The notes below the pieces were generated by a model. It did no database searches. It worked only from the letters and a program-made list of their open reading frames with translations, and was not told the origin of the DNA. A program made the position numbers and the translations under genes. From contig NZ_CP084472.1 in assembly GCF_020405225.1 (NCBI RefSeq), positions 3,224,001-3,288,000 on the forward strand: DNA of 64,000 nt, in the 5' to 3' direction. The DNA is from Natrinema sp. DC36. Lineage in GTDB: Archaea > Halobacteriota > Halobacteria > Halobacteriales > Natrialbaceae. Shown here in pieces: positions 43,281 to 51,923 of the stretch. Every line of letters starts with the position of its first letter. The stretch's first letter is position 1.

Positions 43281-43937
43281 ATGGCGACCAGACGGGCCCT
43301 CCTTCGGAAAGCCGGCCTGTCCGCCGTCGGAACGGTCGCCGGTATTACCCTCCTCCCGTCGCCGCCCGACGCGACGGATCCGACGGGAACGGTCGAGGCC
43401 GCCGAGCCCCCCGCAGCGGTCGCCGACTGGATCGACGAACCGATCACCGACGAAGACGACGCACCGATCGGTCGCTACCACTACGAGCCGACGAGCGACG
43501 GGTTCCGCGCGACCGCTCCGTTCAACGTCGTCGTGCTCCCCGAAGCCGACGGCGAGCGCGGCCTCGAGACCGTCATGTCCGTCCTCGACACCGAAGGGTG
43601 GATACGTAGCCCCGAGGAATACACGCGGTTCGCCTGGAATCGGGAGACCGAGTCGTACGTGCGCCAGCAGGCCACGGCCGCCCAGTCCTACTACGGCGTC
43701 AACGGTCGCCGCCACGTCCGGTGCTGGTCGTTCGAAGGTGTCGTCTCGATGCAGGCCCACGAGGATTCCGCCGCTCGGCCGACACACGGGGTCCCCTCCT
43801 ACCAGCGGGGCCGAGACACGATCGAAGCGATCTTCGACGGAGCCGGCTGGCGGGTCTCCCCCGATGCGATCGATCTGGCGAACGCGAAGGAACCCGATCA
43901 CGACGGGTTCGCGACGGTCATCGCGGAGGACCCATGA
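43281..43937 (+). CDS. Tat-signal secreted protein of unknown function
   Basis: The 218-residue protein begins MATRRALLRKAGLSAVGTVAGITLLPS, a twin-arginine signal, and lacks a lipobox. The exported part (about 190 residues) has WIDEPITDEDDAPIGRYHYEPTSDGFRATAPFNVVVLPE and EYTRFAWNRETESYVRQQATAAQSYYGVNGRRHVRCW. I know no function for it. Its TGA overlaps the ATG of the next gene (ATGA), so it is co-translated with a membrane protein. Confidence 0.8.
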   Translation: MATRRALLRKAGLSAVGTVAGITLLPSPPDATDPTGTVEAAEPPAAVADWIDEPITDEDDAPIGRYHYEPTSDGFRATAPFNVVVLPEADGERGLETVMSVLDTEGWIRSPEEYTRFAWNRETESYVRQQATAAQSYYGVNGRRHVRCWSFEGVVSMQAHEDSAARPTHGVPSYQRGRDTIEAIFDGAGWRVSPDAIDLANAKEPDHDGFATVIAEDP

Positions 43938-44626
43938 GTACCGAGACGGACGACCACCGATCGCTCGAGGTACGGGCGGCCGTTAGTGCTGCCCTCGGGC
44001 ACCCCCTGCTCGGTCTCGAGCCGCGACGGACGGCGTTCGCGGGGGACTATCTACTGGGACTCATCGCGATGTTTCTCGCCAGCTACGTCGGAACGGGGGT
44101 GCCGATCGGCGACGCCCTTCGCACTCCGCTGACGTTGGGGCTGGATACGCTCAGCCTGCTCGTCATCGCGCTGGTGACGGCGACGATTCTGCTCGCGCCG
44201 TTGTGCTACGCTGCCTGGAACGGCGGGCCACTGCTGTCGTTCTGTCTCCCCCTCGTCCCGGTCGCCATCGGCGACGCCGTGGCCGGGAGGTACGTGCTCG
44301 ATCTCGATCTCGCGGTCGCATTGACGGTCGGCGCGAGTGCAGCTGCACTCGCACTCCTCTCCGCCGACGTTCGGCAGGTTGGGTCCGTTCGATTCTGGCG
44401 GGCTGACATCGACGAGGATCGGTTGTTGTTCGTCACCGCGATCGCGATCGTCGCCGCCGTCGGCGTCGGCCGGTTCGTCGGCACCGCCCCGTCCTACGTG
44501 CTCGAGTGGTACGCGCCGATGGGCCCCGTCTGGCTCGTGACTGCCGCCGTCCTCGGGAGCTACTGGCTGGACTGTGCTCGATCGGCGTGGCACGCCCGTA
44601 CCGACCGAAGTGCCCGAGAGTCGTAG
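43934..44626 (+). CDS. multi-helix membrane protein coupled to the Tat-exported protein
   Basis: The 230-residue protein has six or seven hydrophobic helices after a short polar N-terminus (SLEVRAAVSAALGHPLLGLEPRRTAFAGDYLLG). No transporter signature is recognised. The ATG at 43934 overlaps the stop of the secreted-protein gene (ATGA), a sign of tight coupling and possibly of a complex at the membrane. The function is unknown. Confidence 0.8.
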   Translation: MSTETDDHRSLEVRAAVSAALGHPLLGLEPRRTAFAGDYLLGLIAMFLASYVGTGVPIGDALRTPLTLGLDTLSLLVIALVTATILLAPLCYAAWNGGPLLSFCLPLVPVAIGDAVAGRYVLDLDLAVALTVGASAAALALLSADVRQVGSVRFWRADIDEDRLLFVTAIAIVAAVGVGRFVGTAPSYVLEWYAPMGPVWLVTAAVLGSYWLDCARSAWHARTDRSARES

Positions 44627-44772
44627 CAGACGACGGGCGTCCCGGACCGGCAGCAGATCGAATCCGCGAACGGCGTTCGTCAACTCCCGCCCGCAACTCA
44701 GTGTTCGATACGCACAACAGAGTTTTATCGGACGGGACAGTCACGCCACACAGACAATTGAACGGCGACGGC

Positions 44773-46920
44773 ATGGCGAATCCGCCAGCAAACCCCCGCC
44801 CGCGAACCGTGCTCTACGTGGCCGCCTCGGAGACGGCCGCCAGCGACGGTGCCGTTGCACTCGAGCGGCTCGAGTCCGGCCCGAAACGGTCGGTCCGCGC
44901 CGTGACCGGAGTGGACCGGGTTCGCACCTGGTCGCCGGAGTCCGACTGCGTCGTCTTCGCCGAGACGCCGACGACCGCGGCGGGATCGAACCTGCTCGAA
45001 GTGGTCGAGGCCTGTGACTCCGCGCCCGTGATCCTCTTTTCCGAGGCGTCCTACGCGCCCGCAGCCGCCCGGTCGACCGACGGCATCGATGGCTACGTCC
45101 GCCGCGATACTGACGACGCCGTTTCCCACCTCGCGGACGAAATCGAGTGGGTCTGTGGCGGTGTCGGAACCACCGGAAACGCCGATAAGCGCGAGATCGA
45201 CGTCGGATCGGACGCCGACCCCGAATCCGAATCCGACGCCGAATCCGAACCCGACGACGACGTGATCGCGATGGCCGGTGTACCCGCCCCACCGAGCCCT
45301 CGACCGGCCGACGTACTCCTCGAGTCGATCCCCGAACTGGTCGCCTGTCGCGACCGGGATCGGCTCTTCGAATTGCTCGTCGAAATCGCGGTCGACGCGC
45401 TCGAGTACGAGTACTGCTGGCTGTCGACGGTCCGCTTCGGGGACCTCGTCCCACGGACGACCGCGCCGGGAATCTCGGCCGACGCGCTCGAGTCGCTGTC
45501 GCGTGCGGGACCGCTCGGGGATGTCCTCCGAACGGGCGAGCCGCTTCGGATCGACGACCTCACGACCGATGATCGGCTGCCGACCCCGCTCGAGGGGGTG
45601 GAGTCGCTGTACTGCGTTCCGATCGGCGACGTCGGAATCGTGCACGTGGCCGCCGACGCACCGGCCGCGTTCGCCGAGCTCGACTGCGACGCCCTGGCGG
45701 CGTGGGGCCGGATCGCCACGTCGGTTCTCGAACGGCTCGACGCCGACGCGACCGACGCCACGGCGCGAGAGCGCTTGCGTCGGGAACGAGACCGACTGCG
45801 GACCGAGCGCGACCAACTCGCAGCCAAAGGCGACGAGCTGGCGGCCGAACGCGACCGCTATCGAACGCTCTTCGCGAACGTTCCGGAGCCGGCCGTCCGG
45901 TACGAGATCGTCGACGGAGAGCCCGTCGTCCGGACGGTAAACGACACTTTCGCCGACGTGTTCGGCACCGACCCCGAAACGATCGTCGGCGACCCCGTCG
46001 ACGAGTCGACCGTTCCACCGGGTCTCGAGCGGCGACGGGCGACGCTCCTCGAGTCGCTGCGGGCGGGCGAGCGGTGCCAGCTCGGCAGCCGGCGCGAGAC
46101 CGTCGACGGCGTTCGTGAGTTCCTGCTCACGCTGGTCCCCCTCGCCCCGAACGCCGACGGGGACGGACACGGAGACGCGGCCACCGAGGGAAACGAGGAC
46201 CTCGACCACAACCCCGAGGGATTGATCGTCTACAGCGACGTCACCGAGCACAGCCGTCGCGAACGTGAACTGGCCGCCGCCGAAGCGCGTCTCGAGACGA
46301 TCGCAGCCCTGATCGACGACGACGTACGACCGCCGCTGAACGTCGCCCGCGGCTACCTCGAGATCGCCGAGGAAACCGGCGACCGGGAGCACTTCGCGGC
46401 AGTCGACGACGCACAGGAGCGATTGCGGGAACGCGTCGATCGGCTGGTCGCGATCGCCCGACAGGACGACGTGCTCGTCGAGACCGAACCCGTCGCCGTC
46501 CACGACGTGGCGCGGCGGGCCTGGGTCGCCGTCGACACCGGCGACGCGCGGCTCGTCACGCGAGCGGCGAATAATCGCGTCCTCGAGGCCGACAAGGCTC
46601 GTTTGCGGGAGCTACTCGAATCCCTGCTGGTGGCCGTCGTCGGCGAGGCGACCGAGAAAGAGCCGATCGTCACCGTCCGCGCGACCGACGACGGCTTCGC
46701 CGTCGCTCGCCGCGACTCGGCCGCCGCAGAGACGGATGCCGATCTCGAGGCGGATCCCGTCTCCGACCGGGTGGCCGCGGCGGACGGGACCGGCTTCGGG
46801 CTCGGCACCGTCGAACGGATCGCCGACGCCCACGGCTGGGACGTCGGCGTCGCCGAAGCGAACGGTCGCCTCACCGTCTCGTTTCGCGGGGTCGAACCGG
46901 CCGACGTGGAGGGAGAGTGA
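44773..46920 (+). CDS. sensor histidine-kinase-like protein lacking catalytic residues
   Basis: The 715-residue protein has a receiver-like N-terminus (VLYVAASETAASDGAVALERLE), a GAF-like domain (residues 195-330), a coiled helix, and a PAS domain (YRTLFANVPEPAVRYEIVDGEPVV). A DHp/HATPase-like end follows (ARLETIAALIDDDVRPPLNVARGYLEIAEE ... GFGLGTVERIADAHG). The phospho-acceptor motif SHDLRNP is replaced by DDDVRPP at 515-521, so the histidine is absent, and the N-box Asn and the DxGxG loop are also missing. It probably senses and binds partners rather than phosphorylating. Confidence 0.85.
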   Translation: MANPPANPRPRTVLYVAASETAASDGAVALERLESGPKRSVRAVTGVDRVRTWSPESDCVVFAETPTTAAGSNLLEVVEACDSAPVILFSEASYAPAAARSTDGIDGYVRRDTDDAVSHLADEIEWVCGGVGTTGNADKREIDVGSDADPESESDAESEPDDDVIAMAGVPAPPSPRPADVLLESIPELVACRDRDRLFELLVEIAVDALEYEYCWLSTVRFGDLVPRTTAPGISADALESLSRAGPLGDVLRTGEPLRIDDLTTDDRLPTPLEGVESLYCVPIGDVGIVHVAADAPAAFAELDCDALAAWGRIATSVLERLDADATDATARERLRRERDRLRTERDQLAAKGDELAAERDRYRTLFANVPEPAVRYEIVDGEPVVRTVNDTFADVFGTDPETIVGDPVDESTVPPGLERRRATLLESLRAGERCQLGSRRETVDGVREFLLTLVPLAPNADGDGHGDAATEGNEDLDHNPEGLIVYSDVTEHSRRERELAAAEARLETIAALIDDDVRPPLNVARGYLEIAEETGDREHFAAVDDAQERLRERVDRLVAIARQDDVLVETEPVAVHDVARRAWVAVDTGDARLVTRAANNRVLEADKARLRELLESLLVAVVGEATEKEPIVTVRATDDGFAVARRDSAAAETDADLEADPVSDRVAAADGTGFGLGTVERIADAHGWDVGVAEANGRLTVSFRGVEPADVEGE

Positions 46921-46998
46921 ACCCGTTCGGGGTTCGACCAGCGGTACACGGCTCGAACTGGTGTAACTCAGCCGTTCGTTACGGAAGAACTATATCTC

Positions 46999-47276
46999 AC
47001 TCCAGATCGACCATCCGGTGTGCGGTGGCGCGCGCTGTCGGCCGACCGAACGAGAGTGAGGGCGGTCGATGACACTGCGCGAGGGATGAGTGAGCGCCGT
47101 GAGGTGCGAGCGTTAGCGCGGAACCGGAGGTTCCGCGAACCATACGAACGGCGGCGGAGCCGCCGTGAGTAGAAATCGGCTGGGGAGGGCGTGGCGATTC
47201 CCTGTTGCCACGATAGCAGGATGCCTTGTCCCATCCAATTCTCATCAGTACCCAACTGTTCCATTCACACAACTCA
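46999..47276 (+). repeat. dispersed structured repeat, copy 3
   Basis: The element begins ACTCCAGATCGACC and runs through TGCGGTGGCGCGCGCTG, CGCGAGGGATGAGTGAGC, AAATCGGCTGGGGAGG and CCCTGTTGCCACGA. A 50-base tail shared with copy 1 includes TTCCATTCAC. Hairpins are at 47118-47136 (GCGGAACC/GGTTCCGC with a GGA loop), 47148-47166 (ACGGCGGC/GCCGCCGT) and 47201-47220 (CCTGTT/AGCAGG). The first two correspond to copy 1 hairpins with different but still paired bases. It is non-coding. Confidence 0.8.
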
Positions 47277-47303
47277 CCGAGCAGATAGTACGTTCCGCCC
47301 GCT

Positions 47304-47440
47304 GGCACACCCGAAACCACCACGACACCCCATCGGCCCCAGCGACATCACTCACTGTCCGGTCGATTCGCAAACGGACCTCGAGAGAGACACCACGCTC
47401 ACACGGACTACTCTCCGTCAGTTCCGGCACACCCGAAACC
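47304..47440. repeat. 15-base direct repeat pair
   Basis: GGCACACCCGAAACC occurs exactly at 47304-47318 and 47426-47440, 107 bases apart, between repeat copy 3 and the 3' end of rfcS. No gene uses it in frame that I can support. Confidence 0.5.
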
Positions 47441-47482
47441 CGCCAGACGGACGTGCCGGCCACACAGCCCCAGCGGCCCGTC

Positions 47483-48475
47483 TCAGGCCTCGTTCTCGAG
47501 GGCCAGCGACGCCAGCATCGCCTCGAGTTGCAGCCGCTCGTTCGCGCCTTCGGTGATCCGGTAGTCGACCTCGCCCAGACGCTCGAGCAGGCGGACCGTC
47601 GCCCGCTCCGGAATGTCGAACTCCCAGGCGGAGCGATGGAGCTGATCGATGACGTCGCCGCCGGCGAGCCCGCGCTCGGTCAGCAGGTCCTCGAGGGCGG
47701 CGCGGGCGGCGGTGAAGTCGCCGCCGATAGCGTGGTCGACCATCGCCTCGACCTCCTCGGGGCGGGCCGTCGCGGTGATCGCGAAGACGGTCTCCTCGTC
47801 GACGGTTTCGCCCATCACTGCGGCGGCCTGCAAGGCGTTAATCGCCTTCCGCATGTCGCCGTCGGCCGCGTAGACCAGCGCGTCGACGCCGTCGTCCGTG
47901 ACGTCGATATCCTCGTTCGCGGCGATCTCTCGCACCTGCGCCTCGATGGCGTTCGCCGAGAGTTCGGTGAACCGGAAGACCGCACACCGCGACTGGATCG
48001 GGTCGATGATCTGGCTCGAGTAGTTACACGAGAGGATGAAGCGCGTGTTGTTCGAGAACTGCTCCATCGTCCGGCGCAGCGCGGACTGGGCGTCGGAGGT
48101 CAGGGCGTCGGCCTCGTCGAGGAAGATGATGCGGTGTGAGTAGCCGCCGAACGACGAGCGCGCGAAGTCCTTGATCCGGTCGCGGACGACGTCGATCCCG
48201 CGCTGGTCTGAGGCGTTGAGCTCGAGGAAGTTCTCCCGCCAGTCGTCATCGTAGACCTCGCGGGCGATGCTCTTCGCCGCTGTCGTCTTTCCTGTTCCGG
48301 CGGGACCTGCGAAAAGAAGGTGGGGGAGATCGTCCTGCTCGACGTAATTTTTGAGTCGCGGAACGATGTCCACGTGGCCCTTGATGTCGTCGAGTCGCTC
48401 CGGACGATACTTTTCGATCCAGACTTCGGTCTTGCCGGGGGTGGGCTCCGCCGCCTCGGCGTCGGCCTCGCTCAT
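47483..48475 (-). CDS. rfcS: replication factor C small subunit
   Basis: The 330-residue clamp loader ATPase has Walker [16 protein letters not shown], Walker [12 protein letters not shown], the arginine finger SRC box [20 protein letters not shown], and the C-terminal collar domain. It loads the PCNA sliding clamp at replication forks with RfcL. The ATG at 48475 gives the typical N-terminus [20 protein letters not shown], where EVWIEKYRP is the RFC box; the upstream frame is spurious. No intein interrupts it, unlike some haloarchaeal homologues. Confidence 0.97.
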   Translation of the reverse strand: MSEADAEAAEPTPGKTEVWIEKYRPERLDDIKGHVDIVPRLKNYVEQDDLPHLLFAGPAGTGKTTAAKSIAREVYDDDWRENFLELNASDQRGIDVVRDRIKDFARSSFGGYSHRIIFLDEADALTSDAQSALRRTMEQFSNNTRFILSCNYSSQIIDPIQSRCAVFRFTELSANAIEAQVREIAANEDIDVTDDGVDALVYAADGDMRKAINALQAAAVMGETVDEETVFAITATARPEEVEAMVDHAIGGDFTAARAALEDLLTERGLAGGDVIDQLHRSAWEFDIPERATVRLLERLGEVDYRITEGANERLQLEAMLASLALENEA

Positions 48476-48703
48476 ACCGGTCGAACGGGTGGCCCGAAGA
48501 TAAAACGCCCGAAGGACGTTCTCGAGGCAGATGACGGTATCCGCCGACGGGAGACGAAACGCGGCGACTCGCTCGGGGCCAGGCGACCCACTCGATCGCG
48601 CCGACGCGACCACGAGACCGCCGACCACGGCCGGATTCGAAACCGACACGGTTCTTGACATCAGCGTAACACGTTTTTCTACCCGCTCGTGGAAGAGAGA
48701 CCC

Positions 48704-49798
48704 ATGAGAGGGAAGAAGAACCGGTCGCAACTCGTCGTTGCGATGCTGGTCGTCCTCGTCGTCTGTGGCACCGTCCCGGCCACGGTCGCGGCCCAGTCCG
48801 ACGCCCGAACCGGCGGAACGATCGTCGTCGAGGAAGGCGAAACGGTCGATAGCCTCGAGGCCTTCGGCGGAAGCGTCGTCGTCCGCGGCACCGTCACCGG
48901 CGACGTCAGCGCCGTCGGGGGCGACGTTCGAATCGAGGAGACGGGCCAGGTCAACGGCGACCTCGAGGCCGCCGGCGGGAGCGTAACCATCGCCGGAACC
49001 GTCGACGGCGACGTCGAGGTCGGCGCGGGGAGTTTCACGGTCACCGAGAGCGGAACCGTCGGCGGCACCGTCACGGCCGGGGTCGGGAGCGCGACGATCG
49101 ACGGCACGCTCGAGAGCGACGCCGAAATCGGAGCCGAGACGATCCGGCTGGGCGAAAGCGCCTCGATCGCGGGCGATCTGCGCTACGACGGTGACCTCGA
49201 GGGGAACACCGACGCGGTCGCGGGCGAGATTCGGGAGGACTCCTCGCTCGGGGTCGACGTCGCGCCGACGATTCAGCCGTTCGCGTCGTGGCTGTTCACC
49301 GCCTACGCCTTCGCGGTGAATCTACTGCTCGGTGCCATACTGCTCGGGTTGTTCCCGCGGTTCTCCGATACCGTCGCCGATCGCGTCGCGACTGGTCCCC
49401 TCCGCTCCGGACTGGTCGGACTGGGTGTGCTCGTGGGAATCCCCGTTCTCCTGATCGCGCTCGCGATCACCGTCGTCGGCATCCCGCTGTCGCTGGTCGG
49501 CGGGCTCGTGTTCGCCCTGCTGCTCTGGATCGGTATCATCTACGGCCGCTTCGCCGTGGCCGCCTGGTTCCTCTCGCTGGTCGGCCTCGGCAACCGCTGG
49601 CTCGCGCTCGTCGTCGGCTTGCTCGCCGGTGCCCTCCTCTCTCAGCTGCCCATCCCCGTCGTCGGTGAGGTGATCGGGCTGGTCGTCCTCCTGCTCGGTG
49701 TGGGCGCGATCGCTCGCGCGCTGTTCAGCAATCGACGGCACGCGCGAGAGCGAGAGCAGCGGGTCGGCTCGGGCCCGAACGAACCGACGACGGACTGA
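48704..49798 (+). CDS. membrane protein with bactofilin-like polymer-forming domain
   Basis: The 364-residue protein has a signal peptide ([22 protein letters not shown]). Residues 45-175 are a right-handed beta-helix of short Gly-Val-rich repeats ([36 protein letters not shown]), the bactofilin/polymer-forming pattern. It then has four or five membrane helices and a basic tail ([12 protein letters not shown]). The repeat domain should face outside. Such proteins may form surface scaffolds or channels; the role is unknown. Confidence 0.85.
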   Translation: MRGKKNRSQLVVAMLVVLVVCGTVPATVAAQSDARTGGTIVVEEGETVDSLEAFGGSVVVRGTVTGDVSAVGGDVRIEETGQVNGDLEAAGGSVTIAGTVDGDVEVGAGSFTVTESGTVGGTVTAGVGSATIDGTLESDAEIGAETIRLGESASIAGDLRYDGDLEGNTDAVAGEIREDSSLGVDVAPTIQPFASWLFTAYAFAVNLLLGAILLGLFPRFSDTVADRVATGPLRSGLVGLGVLVGIPVLLIALAITVVGIPLSLVGGLVFALLLWIGIIYGRFAVAAWFLSLVGLGNRWLALVVGLLAGALLSQLPIPVVGEVIGLVVLLLGVGAIARALFSNRRHAREREQRVGSGPNEPTTD

Positions 49799-49861
49799 CG
49801 GTGCGGAGCTCACCAGCGCGCGGAGCGACGCGCTCAAGGTCGCCGCCCCGTAACGCGGCGT

Positions 49862-50113
49862 ATGCACGTCACCGTCGACGTCAAGGGCGAGGACACCTAC
49901 GAACTCGAACTCGAGGCGGTGACAGGAGCTGCGGATGCCGACGCTGACGCCGCTGGTGGTCCCGACGCGACGCCGACCTACGCGGACCTGCTCCGCGCGA
50001 TCGACCTGAGTCCCCACGAGGTGAGCGTCCTCGTCGACGGTCGCCCGGTCCCCGAGGATCAACCGGTCGAGAGCGCCCACGTGACGGTGTTACGGCTCAT
50101 TAAGGGCGGGTAA
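49862..50113 (+). CDS. samp2: ubiquitin-like small archaeal modifier protein 2 (SAMP2)
   Basis: The 83-residue beta-grasp protein ends in LIKGG, the C-terminal diglycine used for conjugation to lysines and for tRNA thiolation. Its central TYADLLRAIDLSPHEVSVLVDGRPVPEDQPVE and VTVLRLIKGG match haloarchaeal SAMP2 closely by memory. An acidic insertion (TGAADADADAAGGPD) lengthens the loop after strand 2. Activation would need UbaA (E1-like), not present in this window. Confidence 0.9.
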   Translation: MHVTVDVKGEDTYELELEAVTGAADADADAAGGPDATPTYADLLRAIDLSPHEVSVLVDGRPVPEDQPVESAHVTVLRLIKGG

Positions 50114-50194
50114 CACAAGTGACGCTCACGACTGCTCAAGCGTCGCGATAATCTCGAACTCGAGACCCGACGACTACTCTTGAACGGGTCGATC

Positions 50195-50215
50195 ACCTGC
50201 GATCAAGATACTTGG
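50195..50215 (+). promoter_or_regulatory. glyA promoter with ACCTGCGATCAAG box
   Basis: ACCTGCGATCAAG at 50195-50207 is followed directly by a TATA-like ATACTTGG about 28 bases before the glyA ATG (50239). The identical 13 bases occur ahead of the TATA box of the Rieske gene (59110-59122). The position is that of an activator or BRE element. Confidence 0.6.
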
Positions 50216-50238
50216 ACGGATTTCCCGATCAATGTGGT

Positions 50239-51483
50239 ATGTCGGACCATCTCAAAGAAGCCGATCCGACGATCGCCGACGCGGTCGAACGCGAGCGCGA
50301 ACGCCAGGAGGCGACGCTGGGAATGATCGCCTCGGAGAACCACGCGTCCGAAGCCGTTCTCGCCGCGCAGGGAACCGTCCTGACCAACAAGTACGCGGAG
50401 GGGTACCCCGGCGCGCGCTACTACGGCGGCTGCGAGCACGTCGACGAGGTCGAGCGAACGGCCATCGAGCGGGCGAAGGCGCTGTGGGGTGCCGACCACG
50501 TCAACGTCCAGCCGCACTCGGGGACCCAGGCGAACATGGGCGTCTACTTCGCCGCCCTCGAGCCGGGCGAGACGATCCTCTCGCTGGATCTCACCCACGG
50601 CGGGCACCTCAGCCACGGCCACCACGTCAACTTCTCCGGGCAGCTCTACGAGGTCGAACAGTACGAAGTCGACCCGGAGACGGGGTACATCGACTACGAC
50701 GCGCTCGCCGAGCGGGCTCGCGCGGTCGACCCGGCGATGATCGTCAGCGGCTCCTCGGCGTACCCGCGCGAGTTCGACTGGGTGCGCATCGGCGAGATCG
50801 CCGACGCCGTCGACGCGTACCACCTCGCCGATATCGCCCACATCACCGGGCTCGTCGCGGCCGGGGTTCACTCGAGTCCGATCGAGCACGCCGACTTCGT
50901 CACCGGGAGCACGCACAAGACCATCCGAGCCGGCCGCGGCGGGATCATCATGTGCGACGAGGCGTACGCCGACGACGTCGACAGCGCGGTCTTCCCGGGG
51001 AGTCAGGGCGGGCCGCTCGTGCACAACGTTGCGGGCAAGGCCGTCGGCTTCGGGGAAGCCCTCGAGCCCGAGTTCGAGGAGTACGCCTCCCGGACCGTCG
51101 AAAACGCGTCGGCGCTCGCGGCCGTCCTCCGCGACCGGGGGCTGTCGCTGGTCTCCGGCGGCACCGACAAACACCTCGTGCTCGTCGACCTGCGGGATTC
51201 GCATCCCGACCTCACCGGCGACGACGCCGAAGCGGCGCTGTCGGACGTCGGCATCGTCCTCAACAAGAACACCGTTCCGGGGGAGACCCGGTCACCGTTC
51301 GTCACCAGCGGGATCCGGATCGGCACGCCCGCGCTGACGACCCGCGGGTTCGGCCCCGCGGAAATCGAGACGGTCGCCCACCACATCGCCGACGTGCTCG
51401 ACGCGCCCGACGACGACGCGACGCTCGAGCGAGTCTCCGAGTCGGTCGACGACCTCTGCGAATCGTTCCCCGTGTACGGGTAA
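50239..51483 (+). CDS. glyA: serine hydroxymethyltransferase
   Basis: The 414-residue PLP enzyme interconverts glycine plus 5,10-methylene-tetrahydrofolate with serine. It has MIASENHASEAVLAAQGTVLTNKYAEGYPG, the PLP lysine K227 in GSTHKTIRAGRGG, and LADIAHITGLVA. The ATG at 50239 gives the usual start MSDHLKEADPTIADAVERE and fits the TATA box. It lies at the left end of the betaine/sarcosine gene group and shares a 13-base promoter box with the Rieske gene, so it may serve to assimilate glycine and one-carbon units from that pathway. Confidence 0.96.
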   Translation: MSDHLKEADPTIADAVERERERQEATLGMIASENHASEAVLAAQGTVLTNKYAEGYPGARYYGGCEHVDEVERTAIERAKALWGADHVNVQPHSGTQANMGVYFAALEPGETILSLDLTHGGHLSHGHHVNFSGQLYEVEQYEVDPETGYIDYDALAERARAVDPAMIVSGSSAYPREFDWVRIGEIADAVDAYHLADIAHITGLVAAGVHSSPIEHADFVTGSTHKTIRAGRGGIIMCDEAYADDVDSAVFPGSQGGPLVHNVAGKAVGFGEALEPEFEEYASRTVENASALAAVLRDRGLSLVSGGTDKHLVLVDLRDSHPDLTGDDAEAALSDVGIVLNKNTVPGETRSPFVTSGIRIGTPALTTRGFGPAEIETVAHHIADVLDAPDDDATLERVSESVDDLCESFPVYG

Positions 51484-51923
51484 CTGGCACGGCGACCGCG
51501 GTCGACTCGAGCGACCGGTTCCGGAAGACTGCGGGAGGGTGTCGATCCTGAACCGCCGATATGGAGCATCCAGTGCGTCCTGTGGATTGCTTCCACTCGA
51601 GTTGCGGCGAATCAGCCGCACACTACAGATGCAGAAGTACCTTTTTCCGCCTCGGGTTCGCTCGCAGCGCTCGCTCACCGCTCGGCGCAAAAATCTACGC
51701 TAAAAAGGCCGCTCACTCGCTTCGCTCGTTCGCGGGTGCTACGATTGCGATCCGACCGCAGCGGTAACTCCTTGTCCTGTACTGACCACTCGCCGGAAAC
51801 GACAGCGGAAATCACAGCGGTATTCTCGGATCGTAAATCGCTCGAGCGGCTCACGACCATCCGAAGCGAAGCGAGAAAAACGGTCGCAGTCCGATAGTAT
51901 CGCCTCCCGACGCGTCCACCACC
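51484..51923. other. intergenic region between convergent glyA and BCCT genes
   Basis: These 440 bases have no gene I can support. They contain clusters of GCTCGC/GCGAGC-type short palindromes (about 51655-51740), a T-rich stretch (ACCTTTTTCC) near 51640 that may end the glyA transcript, and AT-rich patches at 51690-51710. Confidence 0.45.

Larger units (their letters stand above)
46921..47482. other. intergenic region holding repeat copy 3
   Basis: The 562 bases between the kinase-like gene and rfcS contain repeat copy 3 (46999-47276). Beyond it lies a 15-base direct repeat, GGCACACCCGAAACC, at 47304-47318 and 47426-47440. No gene is recognised in the rest; a 72-codon minus-strand frame there has no protein-like features. 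Confidence 0.5.

Noticed and set aside
46968-47264. Minus-strand frames through the repeat copies encoding similar peptides (SWQQGIATPSPAD and variants)
   Set aside because: The peptides follow the conserved DNA block only for a few residues and diverge or break at the hairpins; the conserved feature is nucleotide pairing, not protein.
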